Shown one piece after another: positions 16,039-25,622 of a DNA stretch of 64,000 nucleotides. This DNA comes from Olsenella_K sp051878835 (GTDB lineage: Bacteria; Actinomycetota; Coriobacteriia; Coriobacteriales; Atopobiaceae), in assembly GCA_051878835.1 (NCBI GenBank), contig JBJEKW010000091.1, positions 35,351 through 99,350 on the forward strand, given 5' to 3'. The translations under genes and the position numbers were made by a program. Position 1 is the first letter of the stretch. Every line of letters begins with the position of its first letter. Below the pieces are notes generated by a model. The model was not told where the DNA came from. It made no database searches and saw only the letters and a program-made list of their open reading frames with translations.

Positions 16039-18477
16039 ATGGGCGTGGAGTTTCGCGAGGTTACTCGTGGCAATGGCAAGGTATTCATCCATCTGCTGTG
16101 CGATGCGGACGTGGAGCTGCAGACGCTCCAAGCCGTCTCGCATAGTCCTGAGGGAAAGCCCATTCCAGCACGCGTGATTCCTGCTCCGGATGGTGTATCG
16201 GGCAAGGTGCTGGTCGTGCCCGTGACGGCGTGTGACCAGACGGTTGAGGTCCGTTCTGTCGCAAAGGCCGGGTCTGTTGCCACTTTAAGCCAGGTGACGA
16301 TATCCGCGGAGGCGGCACGTCGCCAGTCCCAGAAGAACACGCTGCTGCGAAACAAGGTGGCCCTCGCCATCAGGAACTGCGACGAGGGCGTGCGGTGGGG
16401 GACCGACTGGATCTCCTTTCGGGTGCTGCGCTGCATCGACCATGGCGACGAGGACATCCTGCATATAGAGCTGACCATGCAGGGCGAGGGGGTGGCTCTG
16501 GGGAAGGTCCCCTACGAGTTTCGCATCCAAGATGGCAACGGGAACTCACTGTTGCTGGGGGGCCTGACGGTGCTGGGGGAATCCACAAAGGAGGACTACA
16601 ACTTCAGCGGCTGGTACCATCGCCAGATTCTGCTGTCAGGTAGGATTTCTCGCTCTGTGCGCTCTGCCACCGCGTGGCTGCAGACGGATTCAAGCCTTTT
16701 GGGCGAACAGGTGGAGTTCTGGGACGCCAAGGCGTTCGAAGACATGCGCCGCAAGTGGTTTTATGACAGTCTCTCGGCCGATCGTGACCCCATCTACGAC
16801 GAGTGGTACCGGACCCGCCACCAGGCGAAGCCCTGGGAGCTGGAGGCCCAGCGCCATGCCACCTTTGCAAGCAGCCCGGTCTTCTCGATAGTCGTTCCTT
16901 TGTACCAGACGCCGCTGCCGTTCTTCCACGACATGGTTTCGTCCGTCGTGAACCAGACCTGGCCCGACTGGGAGCTGATTCTGGTGAACGCGTCGCCGGA
17001 CGACGCTGCCCTGGCTGAGGCTGCGGATACTTACGCCCAGAAGGATTCCCGCGTAAGGGTCATTTCTCTGGAGCAGAACAAGGGCATCGTAGGCAACACC
17101 AACAAGGGCATAGCGGCCGCGCAAGGTGACTTTGTGGCCTTCCTGGATCATGACGACGTGCTGGAGCCTGACGTCCTGTACTGGTATGCGAAGGCTGTAA
17201 ACGACTACCCGACGACCGACCTGCTGTACTGCGATGAGGACAAGCTGCGTGACGGCCACTACGAGCAGGCCTTCTTTAAGCCCGACTGGAGCCCTGACCT
17301 CCTGAGGTCGCAGAACTACGTGACTCACCTGTTGACGATTCGCCGTACGCTGCTGGCGGAGGTTGGGCCTTTGGACTCCGAGTTCGAGGGTGCCCAGGAC
17401 CACGATCTGACGCTGCGCGCCAGCGAGAAGGCCCGCAACATCTACCACCTGCGTCGCATTGGGTATCACTGGCGCATCAGCCAGATGTCCACGGCTGCAT
17501 CCAGCGACGCGAAGGACTACGCCAGCGGCGCCGGCTGCCGCGCGGTCCAGGCCCAGCTGGACCGCCTGGGCATTCGGGCACAGGCCTTCGAGGACCCCAG
17601 GATTCCCGGCGTCTACCACGAGCGGTTTGACCTTGCTACCAAGCCGCTGGTTTCTATCGTCATTCCAAACAAGGATGCGGCTGGCCTGCTGGACGCCTGT
17701 GTCAGGTCGATTCTGCAGCTGAGCACCTACACGCATTACGAGATTGTGGTCGTGGAGAACAACAGCACCCAGCAGCGGACGTTTGACCTGTACAAGGAGC
17801 TGGAGGCCCTGGATGCCAGGGTCCGCGTGGTCACGTACGTGCCCGATGACCCCGGGTTCAACTACGCCAAGATAATGAACTACGGCATCGGCCAGAGCCA
17901 CGGCGACGTCGTGCTGATGCTGAACAACGACATGAAGATCATCACGTCCGATTGGCTGCAGCTGCTGCTGGGGCATGTGCAGGAGAAGCGCGTCGGCTGC
18001 GTGGGCGCAAAGCTGCTGTATGCTGACGGGACCATCCAGCATGCGGGAGTCATCGTGCATAGGGGAGGACCCAGCCACACCGGGCTGTTCCTGCCGCACG
18101 ATTCCGACAACTACTTCCATGCCGCCCAGACGACCAGGAACTTCCTGGGCGTCACAGGTGCCTGCCTCATGGTCAGAAGAGAGGTCTTTGACCAGATGGG
18201 CGGTCTCGACGAGTCCTATGTTGTCGACTTCAACGACGTGGACTTCTGCCTGAGGGTGCGCGATGCAGGCTACTGGAACGTATATGAGCCACTGTGTCAG
18301 ATAAACCACTTCGAGTCAGTCTCGCGCGGAAAGAACGATACACCAATAAAGAAGGTTCGCTTCAAGCGCGAGGGTGCAAAGGTCGCCACGGGGCACCCCG
18401 GACTCTATGAGATTACGGACCCCTTTATGAGCCCCAACATGTGGCCTATCAATCCATACTGGCATCTGGACGTGTAA
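16039..18477 (+). CDS. Large double-domain family 2 glycosyltransferase
   Basis: An 812-aa protein with an N-terminal beta-rich region of about 275 residues, then two GT-A domains. The first (from FSIVVPLYQT near 285) has its metal site intact as DHDD at residues 370-373, and an ED-type acceptor region. The second (from PLVSIVIPNKDAAG near 535) has the LMLNNDM motif and the C-terminal DVDFCLRVRDAG segment. Such tandem enzymes usually extend rhamnan- or O-antigen-like polymers with two linkages. The ATG follows GGGGGCAGGA. The next gene starts 20 bases after its stop and encodes a diverged paralogue, so the two are probably co-transcribed. Confidence 0.88.
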   Translation: MGVEFREVTRGNGKVFIHLLCDADVELQTLQAVSHSPEGKPIPARVIPAPDGVSGKVLVVPVTACDQTVEVRSVAKAGSVATLSQVTISAEAARRQSQKNTLLRNKVALAIRNCDEGVRWGTDWISFRVLRCIDHGDEDILHIELTMQGEGVALGKVPYEFRIQDGNGNSLLLGGLTVLGESTKEDYNFSGWYHRQILLSGRISRSVRSATAWLQTDSSLLGEQVEFWDAKAFEDMRRKWFYDSLSADRDPIYDEWYRTRHQAKPWELEAQRHATFASSPVFSIVVPLYQTPLPFFHDMVSSVVNQTWPDWELILVNASPDDAALAEAADTYAQKDSRVRVISLEQNKGIVGNTNKGIAAAQGDFVAFLDHDDVLEPDVLYWYAKAVNDYPTTDLLYCDEDKLRDGHYEQAFFKPDWSPDLLRSQNYVTHLLTIRRTLLAEVGPLDSEFEGAQDHDLTLRASEKARNIYHLRRIGYHWRISQMSTAASSDAKDYASGAGCRAVQAQLDRLGIRAQAFEDPRIPGVYHERFDLATKPLVSIVIPNKDAAGLLDACVRSILQLSTYTHYEIVVVENNSTQQRTFDLYKELEALDARVRVVTYVPDDPGFNYAKIMNYGIGQSHGDVVLMLNNDMKIITSDWLQLLLGHVQEKRVGCVGAKLLYADGTIQHAGVIVHRGGPSHTGLFLPHDSDNYFHAAQTTRNFLGVTGACLMVRREVFDQMGGLDESYVVDFNDVDFCLRVRDAGYWNVYEPLCQINHFESVSRGKNDTPIKKVRFKREGAKVATGHPGLYEITDPFMSPNMWPINPYWHLDV

Positions 18478-18497
18478 CGCAAAGGGGTGTTGACCTG

Positions 18498-20942
18498 GTG
18501 GTAGTCATAACGGGCGTGTGCAGGGCCGACAACGGCTGTGGGTACGTGGGGTTTACTACGGGCGCGTCGCTTGACCAGCCTGAGGTGAGGGTTAGCCTGA
18601 CGGATGGTTCAAAGGTGGATCTGCCATTTTGTCTGGTGGAGCTGGACCTTCCCAGTTCGCGTGCGGCACTGCTGCCGCCAGACACGACGGACCGTGCGTG
18701 GGCGGTGCAGTTTCCCCTGATGCAGCGGGCCGTGACGGTTACCGTCGGTGACGCTGAGGAGCATCAGTCGCTGTCCTTCAGTTCCATGGAGAGCAAGGTC
18801 CGCTCGCGACTGCTGAGCCATCGCAATCCCGCGTTGGCTGATGCACTGCGCCATTCCGAGGATACCTGCTGGACGGGGAGGACGCGACTGCTGCTGAGCG
18901 GGGTTTGGCCGGCTGACGATGGCGTGATCCTGCGTTGGCAGGCCATCTATGCCTCAAGAAATGGGGGTGCTGTGCCCCAGCTGACTGCCATGGATACCAT
19001 GGGAAACGGCTGCCAGCTTTCTCCCATCGTGATGGAGGACCATGTGGTTCCCTCCGAGCGAGACGAGCTTCTGAGCGAGCGCATCGTGACCTTCTCGTGC
19101 AAGGTGGCGGAAGAGCCGCGTGACCTCGTGTTTGTTACCAGGTTGGACGGGGTGCGGCAGTCGGAGGGCTTTGCTACCCTGGCGGGCGGGCACATGATTG
19201 GCCTGCTGAATGAGAGCAGGGGCAGGATTGCGGGCGCTGTGGGTGACCCTGCGTACGAGCACTGGCTGGACTGCCACAGGTCCTCCTGGAGGGACTTGCA
19301 TCTGCAAAGAAGCGCCTCTGCGGAGGTGCTGGCAAAGCTGCCGTCCATGACGGTGCTGCTGTACGTTCGCGAGGAGGCGTTTCGGAAGAACCTCGCTCAG
19401 GTGGTTAGCGTAGTGAAGAGCATACAGGCGCAGACCATGCCTGCTGTGCAGAAGCTGATCGTGGGGCCTGAGGAGGCCCTAGATTCTCTGGAGCACGAGT
19501 TGCCATCTACCGATGGCCTGACTTTGGAGAGGTCAAAGGATGGTGAGAAAGCCAGTATCGGTGCGGCCATCGAGTCGGCTAGGGGCTCATACACGCTTCT
19601 TTGCAGGTGCGACGCAAGCTTGGAGCCAGATGCCTGCTGGCGCTTTGCGGAGGCGATTGCGGGCTCTGCCGCAGAATCTGCGCAGGGGAAGACGCCCGCC
19701 TTGCTCTATGCCGACTCCGACCAGTTCCTGGACGGACACTTCTGCAACCCCTCGTTCAAGACCTTCCCGAACCTGGGGAAGCTGCGCTCCATGGATTACT
19801 TTGGGCCCGTCGTTGCCGTGAAGAAGGGAGTGCCTTCGCTGGTGAGCTGGCCTTCTGCAGATGTGGGTGCGCTGCTGTATGACCTGGAGCTTCGAGTGAT
19901 GGAGCGAGCACTTCCCGTGACGCATGTGCCTAGGGTCTTGAGCCATGAGCTTTCTCGTCGCGAGGACCAGGTGTGGACGCAGCATAGGTGTGCGCTCGAG
20001 CAGCATCTGGAGCGCTCTAAGGCTGTGGCCTCCGTTGAGGAGGGGCCGATGCCCGGGACGTTCCGCATTCACTACGCACTGAGCGAGCCGCTACCCCTCG
20101 TTAGCGTCATTATCCCAAACAAGGACCACGCCGATCTGCTATCGAAGTGCGTCGGCTCTATTCTGGACCGGACGACCTATGCGAACTACGAAATCGTCAT
20201 TGTCGAGAACAACAGTACCGAGGATGCTACGTTTCAGCTGTATCAGCAGCTGCAGGGGCAATCCCCTCGTGTAAAGGTGGTACGCTGGGAGCCCCAAGGA
20301 AAGCCTGAGAATGGCTTCAACTATTCGGCCATCGTGAATGCGGGTGCGCGCACGGCTGGCGGGAGCCTTTTGCTCTTCCTGAACAATGATACCGAAGTTA
20401 TTGCACCCGAATGGATGGACGAGCTGGTGGGATGCTTCAGCCGGCCGGAAGTGGGTGTGGCAGGAGCAAAGCTGCTGTACCAAGACGGGCTCATCCAGCA
20501 TGCGGGAATGACGGTAAATCCCAACTGCGACAACGCCCATTTCAATCAGAACCTTTCTGCTCATGCTTGGGGTTTTGAATGCTCCGCTGCCCTTCCTAGC
20601 GATGTGAACATGGTGACCGGTGCCTGCCAGATGACCAGAAAGGACGTGTTTGAGCAGCTGGGCGGGTACGACGAACGGCTGGCTGTCGGATTCAACGACG
20701 GTGACTTCTGCCTGCGCGCCAGGGAGGCAGGGTATGCGGTGGCGTTCACGCCATATGCGCTGTTGTATCACCGGGAGTTCTCGTCGCGCGGGCGCGAGGC
20801 GTTGGACATCCGCTTAAAGAGCCGCTTGCTTCAGGAGAAGGCATACGTGATAGCTGCGCACCCTGATTTCTATGCGAAGGGTGACGATACGATTAACGCG
20901 AACCTGGACCACTTCTCGAACTACTTCTCGTTGAGATGGTAG
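18498..20942 (+). CDS. Double-domain family 2 glycosyltransferase, first domain degenerate
   Basis: An 814-aa paralogue of the preceding protein. I place the start at GTG 18498, after AAGGGGTG; the frame extends to 18441 but would overlap the upstream gene. A beta-rich region of about 250 residues precedes a first GT-A-like domain in which the metal motif reads CRCD (369-372) where the neighbour has DHDD, so that active site is probably dead. The second domain (PLVSVIIPNKDHADL near 535) keeps the LFLNNDTE motif and the DGDFCLRAREAG acceptor helix. The protein may therefore add only one sugar, with the first domain structural. It is likely co-transcribed with the gene at 16039. Confidence 0.85.
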   Translation: MVVITGVCRADNGCGYVGFTTGASLDQPEVRVSLTDGSKVDLPFCLVELDLPSSRAALLPPDTTDRAWAVQFPLMQRAVTVTVGDAEEHQSLSFSSMESKVRSRLLSHRNPALADALRHSEDTCWTGRTRLLLSGVWPADDGVILRWQAIYASRNGGAVPQLTAMDTMGNGCQLSPIVMEDHVVPSERDELLSERIVTFSCKVAEEPRDLVFVTRLDGVRQSEGFATLAGGHMIGLLNESRGRIAGAVGDPAYEHWLDCHRSSWRDLHLQRSASAEVLAKLPSMTVLLYVREEAFRKNLAQVVSVVKSIQAQTMPAVQKLIVGPEEALDSLEHELPSTDGLTLERSKDGEKASIGAAIESARGSYTLLCRCDASLEPDACWRFAEAIAGSAAESAQGKTPALLYADSDQFLDGHFCNPSFKTFPNLGKLRSMDYFGPVVAVKKGVPSLVSWPSADVGALLYDLELRVMERALPVTHVPRVLSHELSRREDQVWTQHRCALEQHLERSKAVASVEEGPMPGTFRIHYALSEPLPLVSVIIPNKDHADLLSKCVGSILDRTTYANYEIVIVENNSTEDATFQLYQQLQGQSPRVKVVRWEPQGKPENGFNYSAIVNAGARTAGGSLLLFLNNDTEVIAPEWMDELVGCFSRPEVGVAGAKLLYQDGLIQHAGMTVNPNCDNAHFNQNLSAHAWGFECSAALPSDVNMVTGACQMTRKDVFEQLGGYDERLAVGFNDGDFCLRAREAGYAVAFTPYALLYHREFSSRGREALDIRLKSRLLQEKAYVIAAHPDFYAKGDDTINANLDHFSNYFSLRW

Positions 20943-21065
20943 CGAGGGTTCAAAAGGGCGAAGCTCAAGCAACCTGAAAAAGTGGACAGCCCGCCAGGGA
21001 ATGAGGCCGGTGGCTAAGATATGGTCAGCGGGGCGTCGTATAGCGGACAGGTCGTCGCAATAAAC

Positions 21066-21097
21066 AGCCGGGCCGATGGGGGTCCATCGGCTCGGCT
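21066..21097 (-). terminator. Terminator for the Ser-rich protein gene
   Basis: The 14-base arm at 21066-21079 pairs with 21084-21097 (one mismatch) around a short loop. On the minus strand it is followed by GTTTATT, so it serves the gene ending at 21144. Confidence 0.65.
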
Positions 21098-21143
21098 GTG
21101 CTGCTGTGATTCTAGCCAAAGGCGTTAGTCGTTTTTCAAATCC

Positions 21144-22871
21144 TCAGTTGCTGGAGCTGCTGCTCTTCTTGCTCGAGGAACTTGTGCTGGAGGTACCTGA
21201 CGTTCCGGTGGAGCTGCTGGTAGAGGCGCCGGTGCTGGACTTGCTCGAGTTGCTGGAGGAAGTCGAGCTTCCGCTGTTCGAGCTGCTCCCGCTGGTAGAG
21301 CTGTCGGTGCTTGTGCCCGAAGTCCCGCTGGTCGTGCTGGTGCCGCTGTCGGATGTGGAGCTGTCGCTGCTCGTCCCCGTGGTGGAGTCGCTGGTCCCCG
21401 TTGAGCTGCTGCTGGACGAGCTACCGTCAGAGGAGCTGGCGGTGGTGTCGGGTGAGCTCTCGCTGCTGGTGGATGCCGTCAGCGAGATCATCGTCTCGGC
21501 GGACGTGGCCACGGTGCCGGCACCCCATGTGTGGCTGGACGCGTCGGTGTCCGTGGGGTCGTACACCGTCACGGAGCCGTCGTTGTTCGAGCCGATGACC
21601 AGCACCCAGTGCTCGTCGTCGGTCAGCGTCTGCGCTTTCACCTTCACGGCCACGAACGCACCCTTCGAAAGAGCGCTCGTGAGCTCCTTCGACACGGTGG
21701 ACTCAGAGCTGGTGGAGCTGTCCGACGAGCTGCTGCTGGAGCTGCTGGAGCTGGTGGACAGCTGCGTGGCGTCGAGTCCCAGCGAGTTTGCGGCGCTGAT
21801 GAACGTCTGCACCTCGGTGCTGCTGCTGGAAGTGCTGGACTTCGAGCTGGTGCTGCTGGTGCTACTGGACGACGAGCTCGAGCTGCTGGAGCTGTTGTCC
21901 GAGCTGTCGCTGGAACTGGACGTGCTGGCGCTGTTCAGCGCCTTTGCGGCGCCGGCGGGCGTCTGGTCGGTCTTTCCGGTCAGGCCCATGTAGGCCATGG
22001 ACAGCGACGTGGGCTCGGAACCCGTGACGCCGATGCAGCCGTCCCCGTAGGTGACGTAGCCCCACGCGGTGTTCCAGTCGTACAGCAGGGGAGGATTGCC
22101 CACGCTGACCGAGTCGTTGTACGAGCTCGAGGTCTTCTGCGCGCTGGGATAGCCTGCGACGAAGTCGATGGCGTCAGGCTCGTCCAGCGCCAGCTGCAGC
22201 AGACGGTCGTCGTCGTACTGGTCGGCGTTGGCGGCTATCTGCGCCAGCTTCTCGTTGCGGTCCAGCTGGGTCGTGAACTCAGAGACCATGGAGTCCGAGA
22301 CGCCCGCGGCCACACGGCTGTCCGCCTGGCTCATCTGCTTTGAGGACTCGGACGTGGTGGTGTTCGACGAGCTGCGCATGCAAGAAGAGATTCCCGCTAT
22401 GAGCACGACCACCACGAGGGCAATGAGCGCCACCAGCACGATGATGCGCCCATCAAGCGCCGCCAGGCGCTCGGAGATGCTGCCGCCAGGCACGCGCACG
22501 TGGCGCGAATTCAAAGAGTAGCCGGTGTCTGGCATCCTGAGGTTGCGCGAACGACGGCGGTCGTTGCCCGGATGCAGACTCTGCTGCCGGCGCTGCTGGT
22601 TTCTGGACCCAGACCTCTGGTTGCGGTTGGAGTTGCGGTAGTCATTGCGCTGCCGGCTGGAAGAGCGTCCGTCATAGCCACGACTGCCGCTCCGGGATGA
22701 CCCGCTGCGCGAGCTGGAGTACGATCCGTGCCCCTGGTTCCTGGAACTGCTGCGGTTGTTGCTGCGGGAACCCGAGCCGCCGTAGCGAGAATCTCGGTCG
22801 TAGTCGCGGCCATAGCCCGAGGAGCCATAGGAGCGTGATGAGCGCCTGTTCGAATCGTAGTCGTAAGCCAT
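21144..22871 (-). CDS. Membrane-anchored C39-like protein with poly-Ser regions and Cys-to-Ser change
   Basis: A 575-aa protein. Residues 1-140 are Ser/Arg/Tyr/Gly-rich and hydrophilic; one transmembrane helix (about 143-163, RIIVLVALIALVVVVLIAG) follows, then an extracytoplasmic domain. Its centre (WGYVTYGDGCIGVTGSEPTS) resembles C39-like papain-fold peptidases, but the residue at the usual nucleophilic Cys of G-C-x-P-T-S is Ser285; a Cys lies six residues earlier (279). The His motif DDEHWVLVIG (His421) and a YDP segment are kept. Two serine runs interrupt the domain and the last 115 or so residues are almost only Ser, Thr and Gly. TGAGGAGA precedes the ATG. It may be a pseudoenzyme or Ser variant acting in the wall near the PBP encoded upstream. 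Confidence 0.7.
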   Translation of the reverse strand: MAYDYDSNRRSSRSYGSSGYGRDYDRDSRYGGSGSRSNNRSSSRNQGHGSYSSSRSGSSRSGSRGYDGRSSSRQRNDYRNSNRNQRSGSRNQQRRQQSLHPGNDRRRSRNLRMPDTGYSLNSRHVRVPGGSISERLAALDGRIIVLVALIALVVVVLIAGISSCMRSSSNTTTSESSKQMSQADSRVAAGVSDSMVSEFTTQLDRNEKLAQIAANADQYDDDRLLQLALDEPDAIDFVAGYPSAQKTSSSYNDSVSVGNPPLLYDWNTAWGYVTYGDGCIGVTGSEPTSLSMAYMGLTGKTDQTPAGAAKALNSASTSSSSDSSDNSSSSSSSSSSSTSSTSSKSSTSSSSTEVQTFISAANSLGLDATQLSTSSSSSSSSSSDSSTSSESTVSKELTSALSKGAFVAVKVKAQTLTDDEHWVLVIGSNNDGSVTVYDPTDTDASSHTWGAGTVATSAETMISLTASTSSESSPDTTASSSDGSSSSSSSTGTSDSTTGTSSDSSTSDSGTSTTSGTSGTSTDSSTSGSSSNSGSSTSSSNSSKSSTGASTSSSTGTSGTSSTSSSSKKSSSSSN

Positions 22872-23050
22872 GGGGTCTCCTCAGAGCTAGCTGGGCAGCG
22901 CATTGTTACGCCCGACATTATGCCACTACATCATATTCCAGCGGCTATTAGCCAACCGGACGGAAACCCGAAATGGGTGAACAGAGAGCGGAGGGGCGTT
23001 CATCCGCACGGTGGACAACTCCACCGCCCCGTGCTCACGCCACACAAGAA

Positions 23051-23082
23051 AAGGGCCGACCCGGAAAACCAGGTCGGCCCTT
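23051..23082 (-). terminator. Terminator for the class A PBP gene
   Basis: An 11-bp stem (23051-23061 with 23072-23082), ten-base loop, followed on the minus strand by a TTTTCTT-like tract. Confidence 0.8.
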
Positions 23083-23108
23083 CATGCTGTTCCTCTTGCC
23101 CTCGGAGG

Positions 23109-25367
23109 CTAGCCGTTCGTTGAGGTGCCTCCCGAGCTGGTGCCGCTTGTACCAGTGCCACCGGAGCTGGTGCTCGACGTGGACCCGGACGAAGTCCCAC
23201 TGGTGCCCGTGCCGCTGGTCCCAGAGGTTCCGCTGTAGCCCGAGGTGCCCGTCCCGCTGGTGGATCCGGAGCTGGTGCCCGACGTGCTGCCACTGCTGTA
23301 GGACTTCGAGCTGGTGCCGCTGGAGTAGCCATAGCCATAGCTGGAACTGCCCTTGGACGAGCTGGAGCTGCTGCTAGAGCTGGAAGAGCTGCCGTAGCCT
23401 GAGTAGCCAGAGCTGCTGGAGCCGGTGCCGTAGTTGCCGCCCGAGAAGCTCCAGGAGGAGCTGTCCTTGTAGTCGATGGTCTGGTCGGTGGTCGGGAACT
23501 CCTGACGTGCCACACCTGCCAGCGCCTGGTTTATGAAGTCGGTCCAGATGAGGCAGGACGTGGTGGACGGGTGACCGTAGGTGCCGTTCACCATGACCGT
23601 GGCCTCCTCCTCGTAGCCGGACCACACGGCGACGGACAGCTGCGGGGTGTAGCCAACGAACCACAGGTCGCGGTAGTTCTCGGAAGTGCCGGTCTTTCCA
23701 GCGACGGGCTGGTCCACGGCCAGGTTCTGCTGGACCACGTTTGCGGTGCCGTAGGAGTTCTGGACGACGCCCTCGAGCACGTCGGTGGCGGTGGCGGCGA
23801 CGGCCGGGTCGACAGCCTGCGTGCCCTCGTCCTGGTGCTCGTACACCACGTTGCCGTTGCGGTCCTCGATCTTTGTGATGGCCACGGTGTCGTTGTGAAT
23901 GCCGCCGGAAGCCAGCGTAGCGTAGGCCTCGGCCATCTGGATCACGGGGACACCCGTGGTGCCCAGGGTGATGGACGCGTAGGCGGGCAGGTCAACGTCG
24001 ATGCCCATGGCCTTGGCGGTGGACACGATGTTGTCCGCGCCGATGGCCACTGCCACCTGTGCCAGGCCGGTGTTGGACGACAGCGCCATTGCCGTGCGCA
24101 GCGTGATGGTGCCGTAGCTGTAGTTGTCGAAGTTCTGGACCCTCCACGTGGACAGGATCTGCTGCGGGGAGTTGCAGTTCAGCAGGATGTCCGGGTTCAT
24201 GCCCTGCGACAACGCGGCGGTCAGCGTGAAGGTCTTGAAGCTGGAGCCGGGCTGCCTTGCTGCCTGCGTGGCCATGTTGTACTGGTTCGAACTGTAGTCA
24301 CGACCACCAACCATGGCCTTGATGTAGCCATTGCTGGGGTCCACGGCCACCAGGGCGGACTGAAGCTTCGAGTTTCCGATGGAGTTCAGGCGGTCGGTGA
24401 CGGCCTTCTCGGCTGCGGCCTGCATGTCGGGGTCGATGGTGGTGTAGACCTTCAGGCCGCCCTTCAGGATGGTCTCCTGGTCAAAGTCCTGCAGCAACAG
24501 GGTCTTCACGTAGTCGGTGAAGTACGGATAGGTGCCCGTGGCGTCCATCACGGTGCCCTCGTTCAGGGTCAGCGGCTCGGCCTGGGCCTCGTCGTGCTCC
24601 TCCTGGGTGATGTCACCGGCGGTCAGCATGCGGTCCAGGACCGTGTTGCGACGAGTGACGGCGGCCTCGGGGTTCACCGTGGGGTCGTAGTAGGTGGGGG
24701 ACTGGGGCAGGCCGGCCAGAAGCGCTGCCTCCGCCAGGGTGAGGTCCTTCGCGTCCTTGTTGAAGTAGGTGATGGAGGCTGCCTCGATGCCGTATGCGGA
24801 GTGACCGTAGTAGATGGTGTTGAGGTACATCATCAGGATCTGGTCCTTGGAGTACATCTTTTCCATCTGGATAGCGATGTAGGCCTCGCGGACCTTGCGC
24901 TTCAGGGTCTGCTCGAACTGCTCGTTCGACAGGACGGTGTTACGCACCAGCTGCTGCGTAATGGTGGACGCGCCCTCGGAACCACCGGTGAACTGAACCA
25001 CGATGGCTCGGGCGATGCCCTGCGGGTCAACGCCGTTGTGCTGGTAGAAGCGCACGTCCTCGGTGTCCACGGTGCCTTCCAGCACGTAGGGGGACACCTC
25101 GTCCTGTGTGACGCTCCTGCGGTTCTGCAGGTAGTACTCGGCTATGGTGTTGCCGTTGGCGTCGTACACCTCGGTGGGCTCAGCCACCAGGTATGCGTCG
25201 GCCGACGTGTAGTCGGGCAGGTTCTGCAGCCACGAGTCCACGAGTGCGCCAACGGACAGGGCGAGTGCGATCAATAGAAGTGCGATGAAGCCAAGGACGC
25301 CGGCGAGACCAAACCCAACAATGTGGGTACGAGAATGCTTGCGGGCCCTTCGAGTGCGGACGCTCAT
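23109..25367 (-). CDS. Class A penicillin-binding protein (transglycosylase/transpeptidase)
   Basis: Bifunctional peptidoglycan synthase (752 aa) acting outside the membrane. A basic N-terminus and one transmembrane helix (about 15-40) are followed by a GT51 transglycosylase domain with catalytic Glu103 in TEDVRFYQHNG, and then a transpeptidase domain with Ser375 in SSFK, SSN at 430-432 and KTG from Lys558. All key residues are present. The last 110 or so residues are a low-complexity Ser/Gly/Thr/Tyr tail (GTSGTSSGSTS...), longer than the tails of most class A PBPs. AAGGAGG lies just before the ATG at 25367. It is followed on the same strand by its own terminator and then the Ser-rich C39-like gene. 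Confidence 0.95.
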   Translation of the reverse strand: MSVRTRRARKHSRTHIVGFGLAGVLGFIALLLIALALSVGALVDSWLQNLPDYTSADAYLVAEPTEVYDANGNTIAEYYLQNRRSVTQDEVSPYVLEGTVDTEDVRFYQHNGVDPQGIARAIVVQFTGGSEGASTITQQLVRNTVLSNEQFEQTLKRKVREAYIAIQMEKMYSKDQILMMYLNTIYYGHSAYGIEAASITYFNKDAKDLTLAEAALLAGLPQSPTYYDPTVNPEAAVTRRNTVLDRMLTAGDITQEEHDEAQAEPLTLNEGTVMDATGTYPYFTDYVKTLLLQDFDQETILKGGLKVYTTIDPDMQAAAEKAVTDRLNSIGNSKLQSALVAVDPSNGYIKAMVGGRDYSSNQYNMATQAARQPGSSFKTFTLTAALSQGMNPDILLNCNSPQQILSTWRVQNFDNYSYGTITLRTAMALSSNTGLAQVAVAIGADNIVSTAKAMGIDVDLPAYASITLGTTGVPVIQMAEAYATLASGGIHNDTVAITKIEDRNGNVVYEHQDEGTQAVDPAVAATATDVLEGVVQNSYGTANVVQQNLAVDQPVAGKTGTSENYRDLWFVGYTPQLSVAVWSGYEEEATVMVNGTYGHPSTTSCLIWTDFINQALAGVARQEFPTTDQTIDYKDSSSWSFSGGNYGTGSSSSGYSGYGSSSSSSSSSSSSKGSSSYGYGYSSGTSSKSYSSGSTSGTSSGSTSGTGTSGYSGTSGTSGTGTSGTSSGSTSSTSSGGTGTSGTSSGGTSTNG

Positions 25368-25622
25368 AGTCCCTCCTTAGGTGACAGCCGAAGTCCATTA
25401 TAGGGTCCGTAGCCAATTTTCCCGGAAACGTTGCCGCCAGGGGTTGGATTGAGAAGGAACTATGGAGCCTCTTCAGCTGGTGATTAGCCGGGGAACTTTT
25501 GAACAGCGCCCACATTCCCTTGGCCGCGAGGCGGTCCGCACCCGCGCGGATGGGTTACAGTACAAGGACGTGCGTTCGTTGTGGGCCGCGGGGCCCCAGA
25601 TATGTATATGGAGGGCAGAGCT

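Noticed and set aside
25400..25622. T-box leader upstream of tyrS
   Set aside because: No AGGGTGGNACCGCG-like box and no antiterminator/terminator pair were found.
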